Shown: piece after piece, positions 18,004 to 26,755 of the stretch
Position numbering within the stretch: position 1 is the stretch's first letter
How the letters are laid out: the number at the start of each line of letters is the position of its first letter
Origin: Burkholderia aenigmatica
GTDB taxonomy: Bacteria > Pseudomonadota > Gammaproteobacteria > Burkholderiales > Burkholderiaceae
Length of the DNA: 64,000 nt
Assembly: GCF_902499175.1 (NCBI RefSeq)
Contig: NZ_CABVQC010000001.1
Span: 1 to 64,000, forward strand
Direction of reading: 5' to 3'
Notes under the pieces: generated by a model
Database searches by the model: none
Seen by the model: the letters and a program-made list of their open reading frames with translations, nothing else
Told to the model about the DNA's origin: nothing
Translations under genes and position numbers: made by a program

Positions 18004-18879
18004 CTAGCGCGTGAGCAGCGCGCCAGCCTGCCGGCCGAGCACCGCGCGCAATGCGTCGAGTTCGGGCAGCGCGGCCGCTTCTTCCGGCGTGACGAGATAG
18101 GTCGTCACGCTGTCGAGATCGTCGAACGCGTGTGCACGCAGCTCCTTGCGCGCCACGTGCTCGGTCGTGATCCGCTTCGGCAGAATCGCGACGCCCATGC
18201 CGGCGGCCGCGCAGCCGAGGATCGCACCGAACGTGCCGAACGACGCCACCGACTCGATCGCGATGCCACGCGCCTTCAGCCAGTGCTCCGCCACCGCGCG
18301 ATACGGGCAGCCGCCGTGAAACGCGAGCAGCCGCACCGTGTTGTCGGCCAGCACCTGCCGGCGCGTAACCGTGGCCGCGCTCACCAGCACCATCTCTTCG
18401 GCAAACGCCGGCTCGTAGCGCAACCCGGGCCGGACGACCGCACGCGCCGTGAGCGCGGCGTCGATCCGGCCGCGCAGCAACGCATCAGCCAGATCCGGCT
18501 CGCTGCCGATCTGCACCGCGAGGCCGAGCGCCGGATCGCGCGCCCTCAACGCAGCGGCGAGCGCCGGCAGCCGCGTGGCCGCCGTGCTTTCCATCGCGCC
18601 GAGCCGGAAACTGCGCGCGACCGGCGTCTCGCGCACCACCTGCGTCGCTTCGTCGACGAGGCGCAGGATACGGTCGCAATACGGGATCAGCCGGCGCCCG
18701 GCGTCGTTCAGCACCAGCCGCTTGCCGTACCGGTCGAACAGCGGCGCGTCGAGCGACGCTTCGAGCTGGCGCAACCGCGCGGTGACGTTCGACTGCGTAC
18801 AGGCGAGCCGTTCGGCCGCGCGCAGCGCGCTGCCCTCCTGAACGACGGCCCGGAAGGTTTCGAGCAGCGGGATGTTCAT
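18004..18879 (-). CDS. LysR family transcriptional regulator
   Basis: 291-aa LysR regulator. The N-terminal winged helix is clear (LLETFRAVVQEGSALRAAERLACTQSNVTARLRQLE, residues 4-40), followed by a periplasmic-binding-protein-like effector domain (FRLGAMESTAATRLPALAAAL). The ATG at 18879 starts the canonical LysR N-terminus. It is divergent from the BASS-like transporter gene at 19044; the 164-base gap is AT-rich on the regulator side. By the usual LysR logic it probably controls that transporter and possibly the peptidase behind it, but this is inference. Confidence 0.92.
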   Translation of the reverse strand: MNIPLLETFRAVVQEGSALRAAERLACTQSNVTARLRQLEASLDAPLFDRYGKRLVLNDAGRRLIPYCDRILRLVDEATQVVRETPVARSFRLGAMESTAATRLPALAAALRARDPALGLAVQIGSEPDLADALLRGRIDAALTARAVVRPGLRYEPAFAEEMVLVSAATVTRRQVLADNTVRLLAFHGGCPYRAVAEHWLKARGIAIESVASFGTFGAILGCAAAGMGVAILPKRITTEHVARKELRAHAFDDLDSVTTYLVTPEEAAALPELDALRAVLGRQAGALLTR

Positions 18880-19043
18880 ATCACTTTCTCTTGTTACGGA
18901 ATCAGCTTATATCATTTTACTTCGCTCATCATCCGGATTAGCCTGCGGATATCCGGTACCCGCCCGCCCTTTCGAGTAAACCGCATGCCATCCGCCGTCT
19001 GCCCCGGCTTCACCGCCGTTCACCACCGTCCCGAGGCGCCCCC

Positions 19044-19988
19044 GTGCGCGCGCTGATCGCCGCGCTGGTGCGGCGCGGCCCGACCGTGCTCGCATGCGGC
19101 GTCGGCCTCGGGCTGCTGGTGCCGCCGCTCGCGGACCTCGCGCGGCCGCTGATGCCCGTCACGGTGTTCCTGTTCGTGCTCGGCACGTTGCTGCGCATCG
19201 AGCCCGGCGTGGTGCGTGCGGTCGCGCGGCGGCCAGCCGTGTCGCTGTTGCTGCCCGCCGCGACGATGATCGCGTGCCCGGTCGCGCTCGGCATCGCCGC
19301 GCGGCTCGCCGGCATGCCGTACGACTGGGTCGTCGCGCTGGTGATCGCGTACTGCGCGCCGCCGTCGAGCGGCACGTCGACGATCGCGCGGATGCTGTCG
19401 CTCGACGCCAGCGTCGCGCTCGTCGCGACCCTCGCGTCGATGGTGTTCGTTCCGATCACCGCGCCGCTGCTGACGGCCTGGTTCAGCCACGATGCGGCCG
19501 TGTCGATCTCGCCGCTGAATCTCGCGTTGCGGCTCGCGTTGCTGATCGGCAGCGCCGAGGGTGTCGCGCTGCTCGTGCGGCGGTTCGCGGGTTCGCGGCT
19601 CGACCGCTATGCGACACCGATCGATGCAACCGTCGTCGCCGCGCTGCTGGTATTCGCGCTCGGCACGATGGCCGGCATGCAGCAATCGATCATCGACGCG
19701 CCGCACCGCGCGTTGAGCGCGATCGCACTCGCGTTCGCCGTCAATGCCGGGTTCCAGATCGTCGCGTACGGGCTCACGCCCGGCGACGTGCGCACGCGGC
19801 TCAATGTCGCGCTGATCGTCGCCAATCGCAACGTCGGCCTGATGTGGGCCGCGCTGGGGCTCGCCGCGACGCCCACCATGGCGCTCGTGTTCACGTGCGC
19901 GCAGTTGCCGATCTATACGCTGCCGCGTGTCGTCCAGCATCTGCTGCCGCGTCTCGAAGCGCAACGCCTGCGCCGGCGTGCGCGCTAG
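19044..19988 (+). CDS. Bile acid:Na+ symporter (BASS) family-like transporter
   Basis: 314-aa membrane protein with about nine to ten helices. The pattern GVGLGLLVPPLADLARPLMPVTVFLFVLGTLLRIEP and AYCAPPSSGTSTIARMLSLDASVALVATLASM matches the BASS/SbtA-like fold with its crossover region. Substrates of these proteins range over organic anions and pantoate-like acids, and cannot be read here. The start is a GTG at 19044 with GAGG nearby. The M14 peptidase gene follows after 48 bases, and a divergent LysR gene precedes it, giving a small regulated uptake-and-hydrolysis unit. Confidence 0.8.
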   Translation: MRALIAALVRRGPTVLACGVGLGLLVPPLADLARPLMPVTVFLFVLGTLLRIEPGVVRAVARRPAVSLLLPAATMIACPVALGIAARLAGMPYDWVVALVIAYCAPPSSGTSTIARMLSLDASVALVATLASMVFVPITAPLLTAWFSHDAAVSISPLNLALRLALLIGSAEGVALLVRRFAGSRLDRYATPIDATVVAALLVFALGTMAGMQQSIIDAPHRALSAIALAFAVNAGFQIVAYGLTPGDVRTRLNVALIVANRNVGLMWAALGLAATPTMALVFTCAQLPIYTLPRVVQHLLPRLEAQRLRRRAR

Positions 19989-20036
19989 CCGGCATGCGCC
20001 GCGCGATTTCCCGACCCTTACCCGCCTACGTTCGCC

Positions 20037-21740
20037 ATGACGACCCTGTTCTCCGCCGACTATCCGCGCACGCTGCGCACGTTGACCGACCGTTTCACGG
20101 CCGGTACCGCCACTCGTGTCGAGGCCTGGCTCTTCGAAGACGAAGCGGCGCGCCGCGATGCCGAGCGCACGCTGGCCGCCCGCGGCATCGACGCGGTGTT
20201 GCGCAGCGCGTACAAGCCGCTGGTGCATTTCTTCATCGAGGAATTCGCACCGCCGCGCGCTGGCCGGATCGTGATCCGCACGCCGGCGGGCGCACACCAG
20301 CGGTTCCGGCTCGAAGCGTATCCGCTCGCGGGCTGGCTCGCGCCGCTCGAATTCGCGTTCGAGCCCGGCGACGACCCGGCGCACTATCTCGTCGAAGCCG
20401 ACGGAGCGACACACCGCGTCTTCGCGCCGAATGACGCGACCGCATCGCCGTGCGGCTGGCTGCGCGTGTGGAACGGCAGCACATTGATCGAGGACGTCCC
20501 GCTCGTCACCGAATTCGAGGCGGCCGCCGCCGCGACGCTGGACGCGCTGCGCGCGCATCCGTGGCCCGACCATGCGCCGTTCTTCGACATCCTGCGGATC
20601 GCGATCGCCACGTCGGGCATCGAACGGACGCTGCCGTATGGCGAGGAACTCGTCAGCACGCTCGACGCATGGCACGAAGACGCATACTACGGCGCAGCCG
20701 AATTCTTCCATGCGCTCGCGGGTCGCGACGCGTCCGACCGGACGCTGCAATCCGGGCAGATCGTGCCCGACATCACGCGCGCGCAGGGCGATACGACGCT
20801 TCGGATCACGCTTGAAACGCATGTGCGCGCGGCGACGGCCGAAGCCGCGGCCACCCCGGGCGAAGCGCTTGCGTCGCCGGACGCGCTCGCCGCGGTTGGC
20901 CAGCCGCTGTCGCCGCCCGACGTCGATCGCGCGCTCGACGCGCTGCCGGGAGAACGGTTCGCCGCCGCGTCGCATCAGGGGCGCGGCGTGAACGGCATTC
21001 ATGTCCGCGGCGCATTGCCCGGGCTCGTCATCACCGCTGGCCAGCATGCCAACGAGACGTCGGGCGTCGTCGGCGCGCTGCGGGCTGCCCATGCGCTGAA
21101 CCTGCGCCCGGATGCGCATTACGCGCTCGTGCCGCTCGAGAATCCGGACGGCGCCGCGCTGCATCACCACCTGCGCGCCACGCACCCGACGCACCTGTCC
21201 CATGCCGCGCGCTTTACCGCGCTCGGCGACGACCTCGAAGCCCGCACGCAACCGCCGTTCGGCGAAAAAGCCGCCCGGCTCGATGCGATCGAGCGCACCG
21301 GCGCGCGGCTGCACCTGAGCCTGCACGGCTACCCGGCGCACGACTGGACGCGGCCGCGCAGCGGCTACATCCCGCGCGGCAGCGAACTCTGGTCGATTCC
21401 GAAGGGCTTCTTCCTGATCCTGCGTCACCATGCAGGCTTCGACGGGCGGCCGTTCCTCGACGCATTGACCCGCGCGTTGGCGCAATCGGATGAACTCGTG
21501 GCGTTCAACGAACGGCAAATCCACGCGTGGCACGCGCACGCAGGCGATCTGCCGTTTCCGCGCATCAACGGGATTCCGTGTCATGTGGTCGAGGATCATC
21601 GGTCGACTGTGCCGTTCACGCTCGTCACCGAGTTTCCCGACGAAACGATTCAGGGCGACGCGTTCCGGCTGGCGCACACGACGCAGACGCGTGCGGTCGA
21701 ACTGGCCGCCGAGTTGTACTGGGCCGGTCTGCTTGGATGA
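20037..21740 (+). CDS. M14-family zinc carboxypeptidase-like protein
   Basis: 567-aa protein with a C-terminal zinc carboxypeptidase domain. The zinc ligands are visible: GQHANETSG (His and Glu, HxxE) near residue 340, and a second His in LHLSLHGYP near residue 430. A candidate general base Glu is in FTLVTEFPDE near residue 540. NPDGAALHHHL between them is also family-typical. The first ~300 residues form an unfamiliar N-terminal region and there is no signal peptide, so the enzyme is probably cytoplasmic. It may trim peptides or amide-linked compounds taken up by the BASS-like transporter upstream. The start ATG at 20037 is 48 bases after that gene. Confidence 0.85.
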   Translation: MTTLFSADYPRTLRTLTDRFTAGTATRVEAWLFEDEAARRDAERTLAARGIDAVLRSAYKPLVHFFIEEFAPPRAGRIVIRTPAGAHQRFRLEAYPLAGWLAPLEFAFEPGDDPAHYLVEADGATHRVFAPNDATASPCGWLRVWNGSTLIEDVPLVTEFEAAAAATLDALRAHPWPDHAPFFDILRIAIATSGIERTLPYGEELVSTLDAWHEDAYYGAAEFFHALAGRDASDRTLQSGQIVPDITRAQGDTTLRITLETHVRAATAEAAATPGEALASPDALAAVGQPLSPPDVDRALDALPGERFAAASHQGRGVNGIHVRGALPGLVITAGQHANETSGVVGALRAAHALNLRPDAHYALVPLENPDGAALHHHLRATHPTHLSHAARFTALGDDLEARTQPPFGEKAARLDAIERTGARLHLSLHGYPAHDWTRPRSGYIPRGSELWSIPKGFFLILRHHAGFDGRPFLDALTRALAQSDELVAFNERQIHAWHAHAGDLPFPRINGIPCHVVEDHRSTVPFTLVTEFPDETIQGDAFRLAHTTQTRAVELAAELYWAGLLG

Positions 21741-21948
21741 CCGGCACGTTCGGATCTTCGTCACACAGGAGACCCGGGGCGGAACGGCAGAAGCGGTACC
21801 CCGGTCCGCAGAAAGCCGCACGAAAATGGGCGAAAACCGGGTGCCGTGCTCGGCAGCGCTACACCGCCGCCCGGTACGGCGGCCCTTTCAAGGGCGGTGA
21901 GTTGCCCGTCAGCTTACGCGTCGTACGCAAAATTGCGGACAGGCACCG

Positions 21949-22473
21949 TCACAAGCCACGCCCCAACAACTGCCCCGGCCAACCGTCCACGTCGAAGGTT
22001 GAAATTCGCTCATATCCGCAGGACTCGTAGAAGCGCGCCAGCGCGCCAGTCCCGCCGCCATAGCAGTCCACCCGCAAGCGCCCCACCCCGGCAGCCCGGG
22101 CGCGCTCATCCGCGAAGGCCATCAGACGCCGGCCGACACCGCGCGCCCGCGCATCGCGCGACGCAACCAGCACGCGCACATAGATTTCCGGCTCGGTCGC
22201 GGGCGGCACGTAGGGCATCGACTCGCCGAGGATCAATGCGCCCAGGACGCGGCCTTCCCGATCCTCTGCCACCCACGCGTCGGGCAGCGCACACGCTTCG
22301 GTCACGAGCGCAATCCGCTTGGGTTGCGTCGACCACGGCTCGCGGCCCCATTGCCCGTCGTTGCCGATGGAAACGAACCACGCAATCACGTCATCGAAAA
22401 TCCCCAGCACGGCCGGAGCATCGAGCGCACTGGCACGACGAATCACGCGGTCGTCCGTTCCTGTCTCAGTCAC
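21949..22473 (-). CDS. GNAT family N-acetyltransferase
   Basis: 174-aa acetyltransferase. The acetyl-CoA binding segment is EIYVRVLVASRDARARGVGRRLMAFADERA (the V-x-x-x-x-R-G-x-G-x-x-L variant). The C-terminal FYESCGYERISTFDV is the usual final strand region. The start is a GTG at 22473 with AGGAGGGGG directly upstream; longer readings add only Arg-rich filler. Its start codon overlaps the end of a short in-frame remnant at 22466, so the two were once translationally coupled. Substrate unknown. Confidence 0.87.
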   Translation of the reverse strand: MTETGTDDRVIRRASALDAPAVLGIFDDVIAWFVSIGNDGQWGREPWSTQPKRIALVTEACALPDAWVAEDREGRVLGALILGESMPYVPPATEPEIYVRVLVASRDARARGVGRRLMAFADERARAAGVGRLRVDCYGGGTGALARFYESCGYERISTFDVDGWPGQLLGRGL

Positions 22474-22616
22474 GTTCCCCCTCCTGCGTCTGCGTCGTCG
22501 ACCGGCGCACGGTTGCAAAGCCCGGGCGCCCGTCGAGCGCCACGATATCGACCCGGCTCTCGGCATCCGCATAGAGCGCTGCCACGAGCCAGGCCGTCCA
22601 TTCGACACGGTGCTTC
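22466..22616 (-). pseudogene. Possible 3' remnant of a truncated gene
   Basis: About 48 codons (HRVEWTAWLVAALYADAESR, then VDIVALDGRPGFATVRR) end at a TGA that overlaps the GTG of the acetyltransferase gene and contains its ribosome site. This coupling and the protein-like composition suggest the tail of a real gene whose 5' part was lost when the sequence to the right, carrying a less GC-rich DJ-1 gene, arrived. There is no start codon of its own. I do not recognise the family. Confidence 0.3.
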
Positions 22617-22622
22617 AGAACT

Positions 22623-23411
22623 TCAATCGGCTTTCTTCGAGAACGGATCCATCGTCGGATTGTCGTTCCATACGTATTCGGTTTCGCGTGCGATTTTATC
22701 GGCAGTCTGGCGGTTGTAGAGCTTTTCCACGAGGCCGATAGCCATATCGGTTCCCGCCGAAACACCCGACGAAGTGACATATTTCCCGTCGATCACCCAA
22801 CGTGCGCTTCCTTGCCAAAGCACGCTACGGTCCTGATTGACGGCGAATTCATAAGCCAGTTTATTGGAGGTTGCTCGACGACCTTTGAGAATGCCGGCCT
22901 TCGCCAGAATCGCCGATCCGGTGCACACGGCGGTCGTCCATTCCGTTCCCTTGTCCTGCTTTCGAAGGAATTCGAGCAAGGCGGGATTGTGTACCTCTTT
23001 GCGCGCCCCCATGCCGCCGGGCACCATCAGAATGTCGAATTGAGGCGCGTCGTCAAACGAATACGTCGCGTTCGTCTCGACGCCCTGTGCCGACTTCACC
23101 AGCCCGCCATGCTGAGAAACCATGACGATCCGATAATCGGGCAAATTGCCCCACATCTCCACCGGCCCGAAGACATCGAGCGTTTCGAATTCGTCGAATA
23201 AAACGATTCCGATTGTTTTCTTTTGCATCGTCGCGGTCTTCGATGTCTTGTTCGCATCCATCTGGGCAGCGGAATCCTGCGAACGATTGGCGGCTTCAGC
23301 GGCTTGCAGATTATTTACACCCACCATCCCGCCGACGAAAATAACCCCGGACGCAACTGCGGCCGAAAATAGTCTGGAAGCAGCATGATGAAATACGGGT
23401 CTCATTCGCAT
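22623..23411 (-). CDS. Exported DJ-1/PfpI family protein
   Basis: 262-aa DJ-1/PfpI-like protein with an N-terminal hydrophobic segment (LFSAAVASGVIFVGGMVGVN), so secreted or anchored in the periplasm. The domain starts with KKTIGIVLFDEFETLDVFGPVEMWG and carries the elbow cysteine in TTAVCTGSAILAKAGILKGRRAT; FDILMVPGGMGAR is the glycine-rich loop. GlxA-like binding or amidase-like chemistry is typical of the group, but many members have no proven activity. Two ATG codons (23411, 23405) are possible, with no clear ribosome site. The gene and its flanks are more AT-rich than neighbours, which hints at acquisition. Confidence 0.87.
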   Translation of the reverse strand: MRMRPVFHHAASRLFSAAVASGVIFVGGMVGVNNLQAAEAANRSQDSAAQMDANKTSKTATMQKKTIGIVLFDEFETLDVFGPVEMWGNLPDYRIVMVSQHGGLVKSAQGVETNATYSFDDAPQFDILMVPGGMGARKEVHNPALLEFLRKQDKGTEWTTAVCTGSAILAKAGILKGRRATSNKLAYEFAVNQDRSVLWQGSARWVIDGKYVTSSGVSAGTDMAIGLVEKLYNRQTADKIARETEYVWNDNPTMDPFSKKAD

Positions 23412-23600
23412 TTTATTTTAAGGGGGTCTTTGGATCGCCGAAAGCTTACAAGAAGATTCATGGCCGTTCAATCGGGTAGCAAGCGCGACGCACCCGGCTG
23501 CGACAAAATACCGCGAATGCCGCCTTTCACGACAAAAATATACAATCGACGCGCTACATCGCAGGCACGAAGCGCCAGCCGCCCACTCTCGCTCGCCACC

Positions 23601-24803
23601 ATGAACGCACCCGCTGATTCCCTCCCCTCCGCCTCGTCGGTACTCGGCGTCTATCGTCAACTGGCGGACCCGTCCGCCGGGCAATGGATCGTCAGCCGCT
23701 CCGAACGCGCGCACATGTACCGCATCCAGCATCACCGGCCCGATGGCAGCACATCGGTCGATACGGTCGTCGATGCGGACAACCTCGATGCGAAGCTGCA
23801 CAAGTGGATCCAGGAAGGCTTCGTCCGGCGCGAAGCCGGCGACCGTGCGGCGCCCGCTCATCGCGGCGAGTTCATGCAGGACCTGCGCCGCGCGCAGTCG
23901 TCGCGACCCGTGGCGGCCGGCAGCGCAACGCACGTCGCGCACGTGGGCGGCGTGCCGATGCCGCGCGGGCCCGGCGGGCCGCTCGTGCCGCCGCCGAACC
24001 CGGCCTACCTGTTCACCGCGCGTGCGACGAACGTGCTGGAAGACATCGTCGAGAACCGGCGCATCCTGTTGATCGGCCACACCGGCACGGGCAAGACGAG
24101 CCTCATCGAGCAGGCCGCCGCGCTGGCCGGCCACGGCGTGCTGCGGTCGAACATGAACGGGCAGACGACGGTCGGCGATTTCGTCGGGTTCTGGACCGTC
24201 AAGGGCGGTGAGACGATCTGGGTCGACGGCGTGCTGCCGACCGCGATGCGCGACGGGCTGTGGCTCATCGTCGACGAGATCGACTTCGCGGAACCGGCGA
24301 TCCTCGCGGTGCTGACCGCCGTGCTCGAACCGGCCGGACGCCTGCTGCTGAAGGAGAAAGGCAACGAGATCGTCGTCCCGCATCCATCGTTCCGGCTGTT
24401 CGCGACCGCCAATGCGGTGGGTGCGATGGGACAGTTCCGCCATCTGTACCAGGGCGCCAACGTGATGAACGAGGCGTTTCTCGACCGCTGGCGCGTGTAC
24501 CGCCTCGACTATCTGCCGCCGCCCGACGAGGCGCGCGTGCTGCAGCGCACGTTCGGCGCGGCCATGACCACGGCGATGGCCGACACGCTTGCGGCGATCG
24601 CTGCCGACTGCCGCGCCGCGTTCGTCCGCGAGGATCTGGCCAGCGCGTTCTCGACACGGCGCCTGATCGACTGGGCCGAGCTGATGCTGCGCACCGGCGA
24701 TCCCGAGTCGGCCGCCGGCCCGACGATCTACGCGAAGGTCGGCGCGGACGACGCCGACCTGATCCGCAGCATCATTCGCCACTACATCGACGTCGAGGCC
24801 TGA
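23601..24803 (+). CDS. CobS-like AAA+ ATPase
   Basis: 400-aa AAA+ protein of the CobS/MoxR type. A Walker A (LLIGHTGTGKTSLIEQ, about residue 155-170), CobS-like SNMNGQTTVGDFVGFW, Walker B (GLWLIVDEIDFAEP) and sensor 1 (FRLFATANAVGAMGQF) appear in order. The first ~130 residues contain a linker with a winged-helix-like feel but no named domain. The ATG at 23601 is internal to a longer open frame and begins the plausible protein. It is 4 bases upstream of a CobT-like VWA gene, the standard AAA plus VWA pairing in which the ATPase remodels a large metal-insertion or effector partner. No CobN-type partner is nearby. Confidence 0.85.
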   Translation: MNAPADSLPSASSVLGVYRQLADPSAGQWIVSRSERAHMYRIQHHRPDGSTSVDTVVDADNLDAKLHKWIQEGFVRREAGDRAAPAHRGEFMQDLRRAQSSRPVAAGSATHVAHVGGVPMPRGPGGPLVPPPNPAYLFTARATNVLEDIVENRRILLIGHTGTGKTSLIEQAAALAGHGVLRSNMNGQTTVGDFVGFWTVKGGETIWVDGVLPTAMRDGLWLIVDEIDFAEPAILAVLTAVLEPAGRLLLKEKGNEIVVPHPSFRLFATANAVGAMGQFRHLYQGANVMNEAFLDRWRVYRLDYLPPPDEARVLQRTFGAAMTTAMADTLAAIAADCRAAFVREDLASAFSTRRLIDWAELMLRTGDPESAAGPTIYAKVGADDADLIRSIIRHYIDVEA

Positions 24804-24807
24804 CGCG

Positions 24808-26511
24808 ATGGACCGGGACGACGACGCGCGGTCGCTCCACCTGACCCGGCTCGCCCGCACGCTCGCGCAACGGCACGGCATCGAGGTGCGGTTCGCGCGC
24901 CACGGGCCGGTCGCGCAGCGCGACCTGCTGGTGCTGCCCGACACGCTGCTCGCCGGCAACGTCGACGACGACGCGATCATCGGCCTCGTCGACCTCTACG
25001 CGGCACGCACCCGCTTCGGCGCAATCGATGACATTGCCGCGCTGGCGTCGCCCGCGGTGCGGGCCATTGCGCAGGCGATCGACGACCGGCGCGCGGCCGC
25101 TCGCCTCGCGTCGATCTATCCCGGCGCAATGGCGTTCCTGCGGCGGATGCGGGCGGCATCGGCCGCCGACACGCTTCCCCGGTGGCAGCGAATGGCGTGG
25201 CGCGACAGGCTGGTGTGGCGCATCGAACGTGCGCTGTGGGACGAATCGCCGTCCCCCATCGAGCGCGTGCAGTCGCTCGATGCGACGCTGGCCGCGTCGG
25301 GCGATCTCGTCGACGAAGCACGTGCCGCGACCTCGACCGCCGACAGCATCCGCGCCGCGCACCGGATCGTCGAACGCGTGCGCGCGCTCGCGTCGGCCGG
25401 CGCGAACAACCTGATGTTCACCGCCGATCCGGGCAGCACGATCGACAGCGACAGCATCGTCGCCGAATTCGAATCGGAAGGACCGGGCGCGCCGGACGAC
25501 GCACGTGCGCCGGTTTCGGCCGAATCGAGCGCCGGTGCGATCGCCGACACGGAATTGTCGGCCGAAGCGCCGACGCCGGGCGACGCAACGCCCGGCACGA
25601 TCCGTCTGTCCGCGGACAACCGGCCACTGCTGTCGGTCCCGCTGACCACCGCGTTCGACACGGTGACGGATTTCACCGGCCAGGGCGAACCGGCTCGCTG
25701 GCACCGCCTGCGAAGCGCGGCCCGCGCGCAAACCGAGCCGCTCAAGCTGCGACTCGAACGCGCGTTGAAAGTGGACGAGCAGACGCGCTGGAAGCGCGAA
25801 CAGGAGCGCGGCGCGCTCGACCGGACGTCGCTCGCCCGCCTCGTCACCTCGCCCGGCTATCGCACGCCGTTCCGCGTCCGGCGCGCGGCGCCCGGGCGAG
25901 ACGCGGCCGTCAGCCTGCTGATCGATTGCAGCGGGTCGATGGCCGGCAAGAAGATCGAGCTCGCCAGGCTGTGCGCGGCGGCGCTGTGCAATGCGCTGAC
26001 GCAGCTCGGCTTCGCGTGCGAAGTGCTCGGCTACAGTTCCGTCGAGGATACCGCGATGCGCGCGCACTACCAGCGCTGGATCGACGCGGGCCGCGACACC
26101 TTCGGCTATAACCGGTTCGTCGAACGGCTCGACCTGCGCGTCTACAAGCGGTTCGATTCCGACAATCCGAGCGGCCTCGCCTGCATCGAATGCGGCCACG
26201 AGAATCCCGACGGCGAGGCGTTGAGCTGGGCCGCCGAGCGGCTGCTCGCGAAGCGAGCGCAGCGGCGCATCCTGATGGTACTGTCGGACGGCTATCCGGC
26301 AACCGGCGACGGCAACCCGGCGATCCTGCGCACCGACCTGCGCGCACGCGTCGATGCGCTGCGCGAGCGGCGCGTCGAACTGATCGGCGTCGGGATCCTC
26401 GACGCTTCGGTCGAAGCGTTCTATCCGGTCAGCAGCGTGGTCGAGCACCTGCACGAGCTGCCGGGCGCAGCGTTCAATGTGCTGAGCGATACGTTGCTGG
26501 ACCGGCGCTAG
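24808..26511 (+). CDS. CobT-like VWA-domain protein
   Basis: 567-aa partner of the ATPase encoded upstream. The C-terminal von Willebrand A domain has a MIDAS-type metal site (LLIDCSGSMAGKKIELARL, then ALCNALTQLGFACEVLGYSS, and MVLSDGYPATGDGN), with the CobT-like segment FNRF-equivalent YNRFVERLDLRVYKRFDS between. The central ~120 residues are acidic and Ala/Pro-rich, the usual flexible region of CobT. In cobaltochelatase CobT joins CobS and CobN; here CobN is absent, so a different client is possible. Start ATG at 24808, 4 bases after the ATPase stop. Confidence 0.87.
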   Translation: MDRDDDARSLHLTRLARTLAQRHGIEVRFARHGPVAQRDLLVLPDTLLAGNVDDDAIIGLVDLYAARTRFGAIDDIAALASPAVRAIAQAIDDRRAAARLASIYPGAMAFLRRMRAASAADTLPRWQRMAWRDRLVWRIERALWDESPSPIERVQSLDATLAASGDLVDEARAATSTADSIRAAHRIVERVRALASAGANNLMFTADPGSTIDSDSIVAEFESEGPGAPDDARAPVSAESSAGAIADTELSAEAPTPGDATPGTIRLSADNRPLLSVPLTTAFDTVTDFTGQGEPARWHRLRSAARAQTEPLKLRLERALKVDEQTRWKREQERGALDRTSLARLVTSPGYRTPFRVRRAAPGRDAAVSLLIDCSGSMAGKKIELARLCAAALCNALTQLGFACEVLGYSSVEDTAMRAHYQRWIDAGRDTFGYNRFVERLDLRVYKRFDSDNPSGLACIECGHENPDGEALSWAAERLLAKRAQRRILMVLSDGYPATGDGNPAILRTDLRARVDALRERRVELIGVGILDASVEAFYPVSSVVEHLHELPGAAFNVLSDTLLDRR

Positions 26512-26755
26512 AGGCTCGATGCAGACTTCGATTCGCACGGGCGTCACATCGGACGGTGAACATCGCCGATGGCAGCCTCGAATCGCTGCCGTCAAGCAGG
26601 CCCTTGCTTCCCGTTGCATTCGATCTGCCGACCGGTTCAGGTGCGCACGCGGCCGGCAGCACGAATCTTGCTCCGCGCCCCATTTCGATTTTCAACTCGA
26701 CGGCGGATTCGGCTGCATCTTCCTGCTACGGTCGGCCGCCGGCACGAAACTGCAC

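Noticed and set aside
19020..21821. 933-codon open frame on the minus strand opposite the BASS-like and M14 genes
   Set aside because: Arg-rich, repetitive shadow of two well-supported plus-strand genes in GC-rich DNA; no family resemblance.
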